From positions 1 to 9,751 of the forward strand of contig JAOZRC010000119.1 of NCBI GenBank assembly GCA_029940345.1: a stretch of 9,751 nucleotides of DNA, written 5' to 3'. This DNA comes from Desulfobacterales bacterium. GTDB lineage: Bacteria; Desulfobacterota; Desulfobacteria; Desulfobacterales; JAUCGF01. The stretch's first letter is position 1; every line of letters begins with the position of its first letter. Position numbers and translations under genes: made by a program. Under the pieces are notes generated by a model. That model was not told where the DNA came from, did not search any database, and worked only from the letters and a program-made list of their open reading frames with translations. This document shows, one piece after another, positions 1-7,363 of this stretch.

Positions 1-136
1 AATCACCGAAAAATATATAGCGGTGATGGAAACGTTCGAATTGAGCGATAGGGTAAAATTCGGCAGACCCTTACGAACAAGTTCAAGCCCCCGCCGTCTG
101 CTCCGAATGGGAACGAGCTTTTCTATCTGGCCTTTG
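1..136. other. Non-coding or gene remnant at window edge
   Basis: No gene can be firmly called here. One plus-strand frame is open from base 2 to a TGA at 140-142, giving about 46 codons, and one minus-strand frame is open across the same stretch without a usable start codon. Neither translation matches a family I can name with confidence. It may be the 3' end of a plus-strand gene that starts outside the window and converges on the polysaccharide operon, or decayed coding sequence. The miniature element immediately to the right is inserted at the end of this stretch. Confidence 0.3.
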
Positions 137-144
137 GCCTGATT

Positions 145-331
145 GGCTACCAACATAAGGCGGGACACATTCTGATCAGTTGCTCGTTACGAGGCTCTGC
201 CTCGTAACGCATAGTGGCCAGGCTCTGCCTGCTGCAAGACGTCTTGCGCAGGAGGGGGCAGAGCCTCAGATTACCCGTTACGAGGCGGAGCCTCGCAACG
301 AGCGGAAGTGTCCCGGCTTATGTTGGTAGCC
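145..331. mobile_element. 187-bp MITE-like element with 8-bp target duplication
   Basis: The ends are 24-bp inverted repeats, 145-168 and 308-331, matching at 23 of 24 positions and beginning GGCTACCAACATAAG. They are flanked on both sides by the perfect 8-bp direct repeat GCCTGATT (137-144 and 332-339). That is the signature of a transposed element with target-site duplication. It contains no ORF, so it is non-autonomous. Inside are three hairpins: a perfect 11-bp stem with a 3-base loop at 185-209; a compound hairpin at 220-266 centred on the palindrome GCAAGACGTCTTGC (234-247); and a near-perfect copy of the first hairpin at 276-300. An 8-bp duplication is typical of several IS families, including ISL3, IS66 and IS1595; I cannot assign the parent. 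Lying about 60 bp after the kinase stop codon, its hairpins could also help end transcription of the operon. Confidence 0.85.
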
Positions 332-377
332 GCCTGATTCTTGTGAACGGTTACGTTACCTCTATATTTTTCATTTT

Positions 378-394
378 ATAATTTTGAAAATTAT
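378..394. repeat. AT-rich palindrome after the kinase gene
   Basis: ATAATTTTGAAAATTAT has 8-bp arms around one central base and lies 4 bases beyond the TAG stop of the kinase gene. The arms are entirely A/T and there is no GC-rich stem followed by a T-run, so it is not a convincing intrinsic terminator. It may still be a protein-binding or RNA 3'-end feature. Confidence 0.4.
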
Positions 395-398
395 GATC

Positions 399-2690
399 CT
401 AATTTCTTATTTCTAACTCTTTGGCGCTCTTGTCACTATAGCTATACGTTTGATAATATTTGTAATAGGCGTTATAACCGTATCTTTTGGTCAGATTGAT
501 TTTATTGATTATGCATCCGAGGATAGAAGCATCAACGTTTAGCATACCTGTTTTGAAATGGCGCACCGCCGTGCGGGTTGTGGCTCCCATATTGCTAACC
601 AGAACGACACCGCTCACACGTTGTGATAATACCAGGATATCTGCAAATCCGTGATGCGGCGGAGCGTCCAAAATGATACGATCATAACGGTCTTCCAAAT
701 CCGCCATTAATTGCTTAAAGCGCCCTGAAGCCAGTAATTCCACCGGATTGGGAGGAATAGGGCCTGCAAAAACAACTTCCAAATTATCAGCATCACCGGA
801 ACGTATCGGGCAGTGTTCCTCCACACCGGCCAGAAAACTTGAAAGTCCGGCATGGCCATTTGAAAAACCCTGTGTAAATATTTTGTGAATACGAGGCTTG
901 CGGAGATCGGCATCAATCAAAATGACCCTCTCGCCGGCGCCGCTGAATGCCAATGCCAAATTCGCCGCCAGCGTCGTTTTCCCCTCGGATGGCGCCGTAC
1001 TGGTTATCAAAAAGCTTTTCAAATCGGCTCCCGAAAGTTGAATGGATACTTTGACTGTGCGTATTGATTCGGAAAGCGGCGCGCGTGGATCGGCAAGAAA
1101 AGTTTTTTCAATACAGCCATTGCCCTCTGTTTTACTTAACGGAACTACCCCCAATATGGGAATTTGAAAACGACCGCTGAGTTGTTCCGGATTAGTGATC
1201 GTATCGGCAAAATATTCCTGAGCGAACGCTGCTCCGATTCCACCTAAAATCCCGATAACCATGGCCAAAAGAAGATTGAAACGCACACGCGGTTTGAACG
1301 GGAAAATCGGAATTGAAGCGCGATCAACAATATAAATATTACTGGCGGACACCCCCACCATGGATTCAATTTCTTTCGCTCTTTCCAACAGGCTTTGATA
1401 GATACCTTTGTTCGTTTCCACCTCGCGTGCTAAAATCTTAAACTGGGTGGCCCTTTCATTTAACTCCAGCGCGCGTCTTTTTTGTTCATTGACACGCACC
1501 TGCATGGCCTGATTTCTTTCCAAAGCGGTCCTGTAATCGCTTTGCAACGCTTTGAACATTTTATGTTCTTCCAAGTTAATCTGGTCGGCGATACTGGCCA
1601 TGCGTGACTTGATGGCTTTCACCTGGGGGTAACCATCACGGAAAGAAACGGCGAGCTTTTCATATTCAGCGAGTAAATCGGAATACTTGATTTTTAGTTG
1701 AGCAATTATTTCGCTTGCCAACACCTGGGGCAAATTGGCCGGGTCTGTCTGGGCGGCCTGAAAATAAACCGCTTTTTTGGTGATTAATTCTGATTCAGCG
1801 TGTGCCAAATCCGCGTTAAGCACTTCCAGTTGAGAATAAACACTGCTTAATTTGGCATTCAGGGAAACAATCCCGGCCAATCGGGCAAACCGATTTAGCT
1901 CTTCTTCCGATTTTTCCAAAATGATTTTGGCGCGTTCAATCTGCTTTTTCAAAAACTGTTGGGCAATTTCGGATGCTTTCAGTTTTTTATCCATTTCCCA
2001 CAGCAAATATTCATCCGCCAATGTGTTAACGACTTGTTGAGACAATAAGCGGTCAGATGAGCTAAATGTCAATGTGATCAGCATGGTATTTCTTTGCGGC
2101 GTGACACTTAAATTATTTTGAAAATACCCCAGTTGTTTTTGTTGTTTCAGGGCTTCACTTAAAAGAGAGGGGATTGTTTTCTTTTCATCGGCCTTTGGTT
2201 TGAAAAAAGCGATTGCTTTTGTTAACCAATTTAACCCATCCTGATTGTTTCCATCAGAAGGAGGTCTGGCAACAAACGGATCGTCGGGGAAACCCATTTT
2301 ATTTATGGTCCTTAGAATGAGTGTTTTGCTGCGTAATAGCGCCACCTGGGTTTCCAGGAAATCACGTTGTTGTATCTCAGATGCGATGACTTCATCAAAT
2401 TTGGTCACCTTCGGTGTTTGAGGCGTCACTTCGATGGTTGCGGACGCTTTGAACAGTTTAGTAGATGTCAGCGTAAATATCAGTGTGGTGATAAAACTGA
2501 AAAAAATAATGCCGCTGATCAGCCATCGGCGACGGATGATAACGTCAAGATAGTCTCGCAGGTTAAGTGTTTCCTCATCCCACTCGGCCCGTTCCTCGTA
2601 ATATTCAGTCGATGGCAAATGTTTTGAAGATGAAACCGGTTCCAATTCGGTGGCAGGAGAAGGATAATCCGTATTGTTTTTTATAGACAT
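399..2690 (-). CDS. Polysaccharide chain-length protein fused to BY-kinase (Wzc-like)
   Basis: Inner-membrane co-polymerase and bacterial tyrosine autokinase that sets chain length during capsule or exopolysaccharide assembly. The 763-residue product has a Wzz domain with a first membrane helix near 55-75, a long periplasmic part with heptad-like stretches (about 240-310 and 370-440), and a proline-bearing second helix near 471-490. The cytoplasmic kinase domain has Walker A (STAPSEGKTT, about 564-573), Walker A' (ILIDADLRKP, about 590-599) and Walker B (IILDAPP, about 672-678). A C-terminal cluster, YGYNAYYKYYQTYSY (about 737-751), supplies eight tyrosines for autophosphorylation. This size and order match the fused Wzc type of Gram-negative bacteria. 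I chose the ATG at 2690 because AAAAGG precedes it at short spacing. A GTG at 2723 in the same frame lies inside an inverted-repeat arm and lacks a ribosome site. It is the last gene of the operon. Confidence 0.95.
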   Translation of the reverse strand: MSIKNNTDYPSPATELEPVSSSKHLPSTEYYEERAEWDEETLNLRDYLDVIIRRRWLISGIIFFSFITTLIFTLTSTKLFKASATIEVTPQTPKVTKFDEVIASEIQQRDFLETQVALLRSKTLILRTINKMGFPDDPFVARPPSDGNNQDGLNWLTKAIAFFKPKADEKKTIPSLLSEALKQQKQLGYFQNNLSVTPQRNTMLITLTFSSSDRLLSQQVVNTLADEYLLWEMDKKLKASEIAQQFLKKQIERAKIILEKSEEELNRFARLAGIVSLNAKLSSVYSQLEVLNADLAHAESELITKKAVYFQAAQTDPANLPQVLASEIIAQLKIKYSDLLAEYEKLAVSFRDGYPQVKAIKSRMASIADQINLEEHKMFKALQSDYRTALERNQAMQVRVNEQKRRALELNERATQFKILAREVETNKGIYQSLLERAKEIESMVGVSASNIYIVDRASIPIFPFKPRVRFNLLLAMVIGILGGIGAAFAQEYFADTITNPEQLSGRFQIPILGVVPLSKTEGNGCIEKTFLADPRAPLSESIRTVKVSIQLSGADLKSFLITSTAPSEGKTTLAANLALAFSGAGERVILIDADLRKPRIHKIFTQGFSNGHAGLSSFLAGVEEHCPIRSGDADNLEVVFAGPIPPNPVELLASGRFKQLMADLEDRYDRIILDAPPHHGFADILVLSQRVSGVVLVSNMGATTRTAVRHFKTGMLNVDASILGCIINKINLTKRYGYNAYYKYYQTYSYSDKSAKELEIRN

Positions 2691-2720
2691 GGTTACCTTT
2701 TGGGGGTTGATATCGACTTT

Positions 2721-2805
2721 CACATATTAAATTTCACAAGGATAGAGGAAGGAGGCTGTATTGTAATACGCCGACGCCTGATAACGCGGTGAAATTTAAT
2801 ATGTG
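2721..2805. repeat. Perfect 17-bp inverted repeat upstream of the kinase gene
   Basis: CACATATTAAATTTCAC at 2721-2737 is repeated exactly in inverted orientation at 2789-2805, enclosing 51 bases. The enclosed DNA contains a smaller palindrome, GTATTGTAATAC (2759-2770). The inner arm ends about 30 bases before the chosen kinase ATG. In a read-through transcript from the upstream gene this would fold into a long AU-rich stem next to the ribosome site. I see no flanking target duplication, so a transposon origin is not supported. A paired operator or an RNA structure uncoupling the kinase from the upstream genes are the alternatives. Confidence 0.8.
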
Positions 2806-2825
2806 GGAGTCTATAGTTCTGTCAA
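2796..2825 (-). promoter_or_regulatory. Possible sigma-70 promoter for the kinase gene
   Basis: On the minus strand a perfect -35 hexamer TTGACA (2825-2820) is followed after 18 bases by TATTAA (2801-2796), a four-of-six -10 match; CATATT at 16 bases is an equal alternative. The -10 lies inside the right arm of the 17-bp inverted repeat, so a protein bound to the repeat could block it. It would give the kinase gene its own transcript. The -10 match is modest, so this is only a candidate. Confidence 0.35.
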
Positions 2826-2870
2826 AGAGAAATCACCCATCTAAAATGATAGGTTTGGCTGATTATCAAA

Positions 2871-3590
2871 TCAAGGTTGAAAAGGACTCATAATTTGATC
2901 ATCATCATCTTTGCTTAAAATAGCAGCCGTCGCCGGAATAGCAACCATCGCGCCTGCCACCCCGGCGGCGCCAGCGGGATTCATTGAACTTCCGGCAACA
3001 ACCGCTTCCGCTGGTATGGCATCGGTAATGGCTAAAGTTACAATCGGTCCTGAGCATGAAAAAGTCGCTTTTTTCCCCGGTTTGATTTTAACTTCTCCAT
3101 CCGGTCTTGAAAGCACCAACATTTCTCCTGTCAGCAAGCTGATTGCAGTTGACACCGATGAGACTGTAATTTCACCTTTTAAATTATCGTTTCCCGGAAC
3201 AGAGACGAAAGGCGCCTGTATGCAAGGAGTTCGTAAGATGTCATATGATTGGGGAGCGGATAATATATATTTCAACGATCCGTCTTTAATATATAACTCA
3301 CGCCTGAAATCATCCGTAGTGATTGAGAATTGGCTGCCTTCATTCACCACTAGCGTGAGCCAATCTGTTTTTACCGTGCATTTCCTCCGGCAGGATACAA
3401 GCAGTCCATTGGGTAAAGGCGCTTCGGAGCTAAATTCACTAACTTTCTCACCGTTTTTATAAATGTCCACTTTATCTTCAGGATATATACGTCCGATGTG
3501 AGTATTCGCGCCATAGGCGGCGGTTGGCAATACGAGCATTAAGATGACAATGAGACTTTTCAGGTTTTGTGTGTTTCTGATGACTGACAT
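2871..3590 (-). CDS. Secreted FecR-like protein of unknown function
   Basis: The 239-residue product starts at the ATG at 3590, which has a strong GGAGG eight bases upstream; a TTG start 18 codons earlier in frame is less likely. A signal peptide is clear, with basic residues, a hydrophobic run at about 12-24 and probable cleavage near AYGA (25-28). The mature part is beta-rich, with two successive stretches resembling the FecR fold (roughly 32-105 and 120-185) and four cysteines. It ends in an Ala/Gly/Val-rich hydrophobic segment (about 205-225) followed by SKDDDDQIMSPFQP. FecR-like periplasmic proteins occur in polysaccharide loci, but this assignment is by pattern only. The hydrophobic tail with an acidic end could anchor the protein in a membrane. 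It sits between the ligase-like and kinase genes in one operon and overlaps the former by 113 bases. Confidence 0.8.
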   Translation of the reverse strand: MSVIRNTQNLKSLIVILMLVLPTAAYGANTHIGRIYPEDKVDIYKNGEKVSEFSSEAPLPNGLLVSCRRKCTVKTDWLTLVVNEGSQFSITTDDFRRELYIKDGSLKYILSAPQSYDILRTPCIQAPFVSVPGNDNLKGEITVSSVSTAISLLTGEMLVLSRPDGEVKIKPGKKATFSCSGPIVTLAITDAIPAEAVVAGSSMNPAGAAGVAGAMVAIPATAAILSKDDDDQIMSPFQP

Positions 3591-5037
3591 AATTTTTCCT
3601 CCTTTGATATTTGTTTTGATTTTGCCATAAACAGCCGTGAACAATTGCCAAAAGTGTTATAAAATAAAGTGCGTTAGCCGGAATTTGGAGATTAAAATCT
3701 GAAAAACTGTGAAAAGCCATTGAAACCAGACCGCTTATAGCACCAATGGCCAGCAACGTCTGAAAATTATGCTCCCTTCCTTTAAAAGTGCGCAGTTTAT
3801 AAAAACTTCGGCCTAAAAAAGTCAAAAATCCCCCTCCTAACATGACAAAGCCGGGCCATCCGGATTCAATTAGCAATTGTAGATAATCGTTGTGCTGATG
3901 AATGGCTCGACCGGCAAAAGAATCGGATAAGACGCGATAAATCGGAAACACCTGTTTAAAATTGTTAAGCCCGACACCAAACGGATGGTCTTTTAATAAG
4001 GCCAGACCATCCTTCCACATTGAGATGCGGCTGGTGTCATCGGCCAGTTTTAAAAAGCGTTCTACAATCGGCCATAGGCCCATTCTTGAGCAGTAAAAAA
4101 TCACTAGTGCAACCGTCCCACCGCCAATAAGCCTGAAAACCAAAGACAGTTTTCTTTTCGGAGAATATATAAGCCCCAGGAAAGTGAAAACGCCCACCGC
4201 CATGCTGACAATACCTGTACGTGATTTGGAAAAAATCAGTGTGAGCAACATCATGGTCAATGGAAAAATGAAAATGATGAGTTGGTTAAATCGCGTCGAA
4301 ACGAAAATAGTTTTTAGCGTTTGTTCGGCCTGATGTTCTGACAGATTGTTTTGACAGAAAATTTTTCGTCCCAGGATATAACCCAATCCGAGGGGCCAGA
4401 GCATCCCAATATAGCCGGCAAAATGATTGCGATTGATAAAAGTCCCGCGCGCCAGACCGTGATTATATCGATCTGACCCGAGTACACCGACCGATGGTTC
4501 CAATACCTGGATCAGCCCGCACAATGATTCAATGACACCGACAGCCAGCATGAGTTTGACGAGTAGTGTCAACTTTTTTGGCGATGCGCAGTATTCCCGC
4601 AGAATCAAAAAAAATAAAAAAAGACTTAAAATAAACGCCCACCATACCAGCGATTCATAAGGGTTATAGCTAATCGAATGCCAACTGTCCTTTATGCCAA
4701 GCAATGCACCGGATGAGACCAGATGATGATGGCGCACAGGGCTGCAATACTTGAGAATAGCAAGCGGCAACGGTAAACATTGTATCAATGTGATAACCAG
4801 AAAAGTGATACACGGAATACAAACCGGAAGTGCTGTCAATAGATGAGCGCGATGATGATCAGACCATAAGCGGATTAAAAATAGTATGAAAATGCATCCC
4901 ATGTAAAAAAATAGGATGTGGGGTTGGACCGCAGCAAAGATGACCGGTATTGTAACCAGGATAAAACAGCTTAACCCCAGGGCGATTTTATCAGAAAATT
5001 TACTGTCAATTCCCATGATGTTCCATATAGGCGCCAT
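3478..5037 (-). CDS. O-antigen ligase/polymerase family membrane protein
   Basis: A polytopic inner-membrane protein of the WaaL/Wzy superfamily, which joins or polymerises undecaprenyl-linked sugar chains on the periplasmic side. It has about ten or more hydrophobic segments and the family's landmarks: RGTFINRNHFAGY near 197-209, FSKSRTG near 269-275, TSRISMWKDG near 335-344 with the following HPFGVGLNNF, and HQHNDYLQLLIESG near 380-393, the large periplasmic-loop motif. The start is uncertain: ATG 5037 (519 residues) lies 17 bases past the upstream stop with only a weak purine run, while a TTG at 5061 would overlap the upstream gene and add eight residues. The last 40 or so codons form a basic, polar tail that runs through the ribosome site and signal-peptide codons of the next gene. 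Sequence alone cannot separate ligase from polymerase; a BY-kinase cluster leans towards a polymerase role. Confidence 0.9.
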   Translation of the reverse strand: MAPIWNIMGIDSKFSDKIALGLSCFILVTIPVIFAAVQPHILFFYMGCIFILFLIRLWSDHHRAHLLTALPVCIPCITFLVITLIQCLPLPLAILKYCSPVRHHHLVSSGALLGIKDSWHSISYNPYESLVWWAFILSLFLFFLILREYCASPKKLTLLVKLMLAVGVIESLCGLIQVLEPSVGVLGSDRYNHGLARGTFINRNHFAGYIGMLWPLGLGYILGRKIFCQNNLSEHQAEQTLKTIFVSTRFNQLIIFIFPLTMMLLTLIFSKSRTGIVSMAVGVFTFLGLIYSPKRKLSLVFRLIGGGTVALVIFYCSRMGLWPIVERFLKLADDTSRISMWKDGLALLKDHPFGVGLNNFKQVFPIYRVLSDSFAGRAIHQHNDYLQLLIESGWPGFVMLGGGFLTFLGRSFYKLRTFKGREHNFQTLLAIGAISGLVSMAFHSFSDFNLQIPANALYFITLLAIVHGCLWQNQNKYQRRKNYVSHQKHTKPEKSHCHLNARIANRRLWREYSHRTYIS

Positions 5038-5054
5038 TTCTCGTGAACGAGTGA

Positions 5055-6953
5055 CTAACAAGATTCGGTTTTCGCATTTTCAAACCAGGGAGAATACTCC
5101 GGCACCATTTTTTCAAAATGCATTTTAATGCCCATCATATCACCGGCTAAAGAGAGTTCCACCAATTTGCTCAAATAGCGATTCATTTCGTCCAGGGGTT
5201 TATGATGATTAGAATTTAATACCATGATATCATCGTGAATTGTATTGCAAATATTCTCATCTTCAGTTATTAACTCTTCATACAGTTTTTCTCCCGGCCT
5301 AAGTCCGGTATATTTAAGCTCAATCTCTTTGTCAGGCTGATAGCCATGCAGCATAATAATATCGCGCGCCATATCGGCAATCTTTACCGGGGTTCCCATT
5401 TTCAAAACAAATATTTCACCACCTTGACCGATAGAACCGGCCTGAAGAATCAATCCGCAAGCTTCGGGTATGGTCATAAAATAGCGGGTGATTTCAGGAT
5501 GGGTGACTGTCACCGGTCCGCCTTTGGCAATCTGTTTTTGAAACAACGGGGCGACACTTCCGACGCTGCCGACAACATTACCAAATCTGACAGCCATGTA
5601 TCTGGCGCCATTTTGCATATTGTAAGCCATCGTGAATTGCTCCGCCACCCGCTTGGATACGCCCATCACATTGGTGGGCCGCACCGCTTTGTCCGTCGAA
5701 ACAAGGACAAAGCGCTCAACATCGCATCGGCAGCAGACTTCAAGGATATTGCGTGTGCCGATCACATTGTTATACACCGCCTCCCAGGGATGATGCTCCA
5801 TGACAGGCACATGTTTATACGCCGCAGCATGAAATACAACCTGCGGACAGAACCTGTCAAACCCTTGTTGCATCCGGCGTTGCCTGACAATCGAACCGAG
5901 GAACGGTGTGATTTTTAAATTCGGAAAAGCGGCATTGAGGTTGAGTTCCGTGGAATTTAAAGCGGATTCGTTCTGATCCATAATGATCAGGTTAGCCGGC
6001 TCAAAACGTGCAATTTGCCGGCAAAGTTCCGAACCGATCGAACCGGCTCCGCCTGTCACCAATATATTTTTGGCGTTCAGATAATTACCGATACGCTTAG
6101 AATCAAGACTGATTGGCTTTCTTCCCAGCAGGTCTTCATAGCACACTTCCCGAATATCTTTTAGGGTGATACGTCCTTCTATCAGTTCACCGATATTCGG
6201 TATTGTTCGGAAAGAAAGCGTTGTTTTTTTACATATTTCAACGATGCGCCGAATTTCGGAAGCGGAAGCCGATGAAACGGCAATAATTATTTCATCAACA
6301 GGAAACCGTTTTACAATTCGTCCGATATCCTGGATGGATCCGAGTACCGGGATACCGTGAATTTCCTGCTTTAAAAACGCAGGGTCATCATCTGCAAATC
6401 CTTGCACATGGTATTTCAGTTGCGGGTTTTCGCTAATTTCACGGGCCAGATTCCTCCCCATGTCGCAGACTCCGATGATGAGGATATTTTTATAATTGCC
6501 TTGGCTCCTGAAGATTGAAAACAGGTTTTGGCCGAAGGTTCTTCGATAACCGAGAAACAAGCGCACGATCAGTCGATAGCCGCCTAAGAGCAGGAAACAT
6601 AGCATCAAATCAATGATAAGCACGCCCCTCGAAAAACCGATAAAACGGTGAGTTATAAAAATGGCCGCCATAATGAAACCGCTGGATACAACATTGGCAT
6701 TGATCAGTTCAATCAGATCGTGAATGCCGGTATAGCGCCACATGCCTTTGTATAAGCCGAAAAAATATAGGACCGCCAGTTTGAGCGGAACAATCCCGAT
6801 AAGGGTTGTTTTAAAATTGTCCAGTTGATTCAAATTGATCTCACCGTCAAAACGCAGGTAGTAAGAGAAGTAGTAGGCCATGATAATAATTGATATATCA
6901 CCAACCAGCATGAACCAAAAGTTGTGATTTCTAATATTTATTCCAAAATTCAT
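5055..6953 (-). CDS. Membrane nucleotide-sugar 4,6-dehydratase (PglF/WbpM/CapD type)
   Basis: The 632-residue product has four N-terminal membrane helices (about 11-31, 48-66, 88-105, 109-129), a first Rossmann-like domain opening at ILIIGVCDMG (157-166), and an extended short-chain dehydrogenase domain starting at NILVTGGAGSIGSE (296-309). The active-site pattern is STDKA (419-423) plus MGVSK (430-434), that is Met rather than Tyr in the YxxxK position, as in the long PglF/WbpM/FlaA1 group. RPGEKLYEEL (552-561) is the usual C-terminal substrate motif. The family converts UDP-GlcNAc to a UDP-4-keto-6-deoxy sugar, the first step towards bacillosamine- or QuiNAc-type residues. The length is normal for the two-domain membrane form. 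The ATG at 6953 has no strong ribosome site. It is the first gene of the operon and a sigma-54 promoter faces it from upstream. Confidence 0.94.
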   Translation of the reverse strand: MNFGINIRNHNFWFMLVGDISIIIMAYYFSYYLRFDGEINLNQLDNFKTTLIGIVPLKLAVLYFFGLYKGMWRYTGIHDLIELINANVVSSGFIMAAIFITHRFIGFSRGVLIIDLMLCFLLLGGYRLIVRLFLGYRRTFGQNLFSIFRSQGNYKNILIIGVCDMGRNLAREISENPQLKYHVQGFADDDPAFLKQEIHGIPVLGSIQDIGRIVKRFPVDEIIIAVSSASASEIRRIVEICKKTTLSFRTIPNIGELIEGRITLKDIREVCYEDLLGRKPISLDSKRIGNYLNAKNILVTGGAGSIGSELCRQIARFEPANLIIMDQNESALNSTELNLNAAFPNLKITPFLGSIVRQRRMQQGFDRFCPQVVFHAAAYKHVPVMEHHPWEAVYNNVIGTRNILEVCCRCDVERFVLVSTDKAVRPTNVMGVSKRVAEQFTMAYNMQNGARYMAVRFGNVVGSVGSVAPLFQKQIAKGGPVTVTHPEITRYFMTIPEACGLILQAGSIGQGGEIFVLKMGTPVKIADMARDIIMLHGYQPDKEIELKYTGLRPGEKLYEELITEDENICNTIHDDIMVLNSNHHKPLDEMNRYLSKLVELSLAGDMMGIKMHFEKMVPEYSPWFENAKTESC

Positions 6954-6990
6954 GATTGATAAACGCTTTCGGAAGGAAGTGAGGATCTAA

Positions 6991-7150
6991 GAGCCTGTTT
7001 GGAAAGCCGTGATCGAAGCGAAAAAGTGTGAGAGCGAGGGCTGATTTTCACAAATTTTAAGGGAATAGCCGGCCTATTGCCATGAAATTTGCGGAAATCA
7101 GAACCGCTCTCACGCTTTTGCAGCCGATTTAAGACTTTTCAAACAGGCTC
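6991..7150. mobile_element. 160-bp IS5-type MITE in the operon leader
   Basis: The ends are GAGCCTGTTTG (6991-7001) and its exact inverse CAAACAGGCTC (7140-7150), flanked on both sides by the trinucleotide TAA (6988-6990 and 7151-7153). The two halves stay complementary almost to the centre. For example, GTGTGAGAGCG at 7026-7036 pairs with CGCTCTCACGC at 7105-7115 with one G-T mismatch, and the tip is a short AATAG/CTATT hairpin near 7064-7078. It has no ORF. A 3-bp TNA duplication and ends of this type are known for part of the IS5 superfamily, so it is probably a non-autonomous derivative of such an element. It begins 37 bases before the dehydratase start and lies downstream of the sigma-54 promoter. 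Confidence 0.85.
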
Positions 7151-7188
7151 TAAGCAAACATCAAGTCGTCATTCTATCCACAATAACG

Positions 7189-7206
7189 TTGCAATTATCA
7201 TGCCAA
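7189..7206 (-). promoter_or_regulatory. Sigma-54 promoter for the polysaccharide operon
   Basis: The minus strand reads TTGGCATGATAATTGCA, with GG at 7204-7203 and GC at 7192-7191 separated by exactly ten bases, a near-consensus -24/-12 core (TGGCAY-N5-TTGCA). Transcription would start near 7179 and give a leader of about 226 bases to the dehydratase ATG at 6953, running through the whole 160-bp MITE. Sigma-54 promoters need an activator bound upstream; no palindromic activator site stands out in 7207-7363. Confidence 0.75.
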
Positions 7207-7363
7207 TTTGATTTTTGCGCAGTAAACACGGAATGGCCTAATTTACACGCAGGCAGGAATTTTGATGCATACAAAAGCGTCTTGTTAAGGATGACCTGAA
7301 ATGATACAGTCTGACCATATTAGGCTAGATGCTTGTATGTTAAGACAGTACGCTAAAATCAGA

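Noticed and set aside
145..331. Hairpin cluster as a CRISPR array or riboswitch
   Set aside because: The repeats are inverted, unevenly spaced and enclosed by terminal repeats with a target duplication, which indicates a mobile element.
2..340. Minus-strand reading across the element's insertion point that yields QIEKLVPIR, faintly like a DUF2252 start
   Set aside because: There is no start codon and the likeness ends after a few residues, so it is probably chance.
2691..2723. Upstream GTG start for the kinase, adding 11 residues
   Set aside because: It lies in an inverted-repeat arm with no ribosome site, while the ATG at 2690 has AAAAGG close upstream.
2911..3462. Plus-strand open frame of 183 codons
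   Set aside because: It lies entirely opposite the FecR-like gene, which has a strong ribosome site and a signal peptide; the plus frame has no such support.
5346..5918. Plus-strand open frame of 190 codons
   Set aside because: It is the antisense shadow of the conserved catalytic domain of the dehydratase; its composition is rich in His and Arg and resembles no protein.
7063..7088. GG-N10-GC spacing on the minus strand inside the MITE, a possible sigma-54 core
   Set aside because: The -12 half reads CGGC rather than TTGC, and such spacing is expected by chance in a GC-rich hairpin tip.
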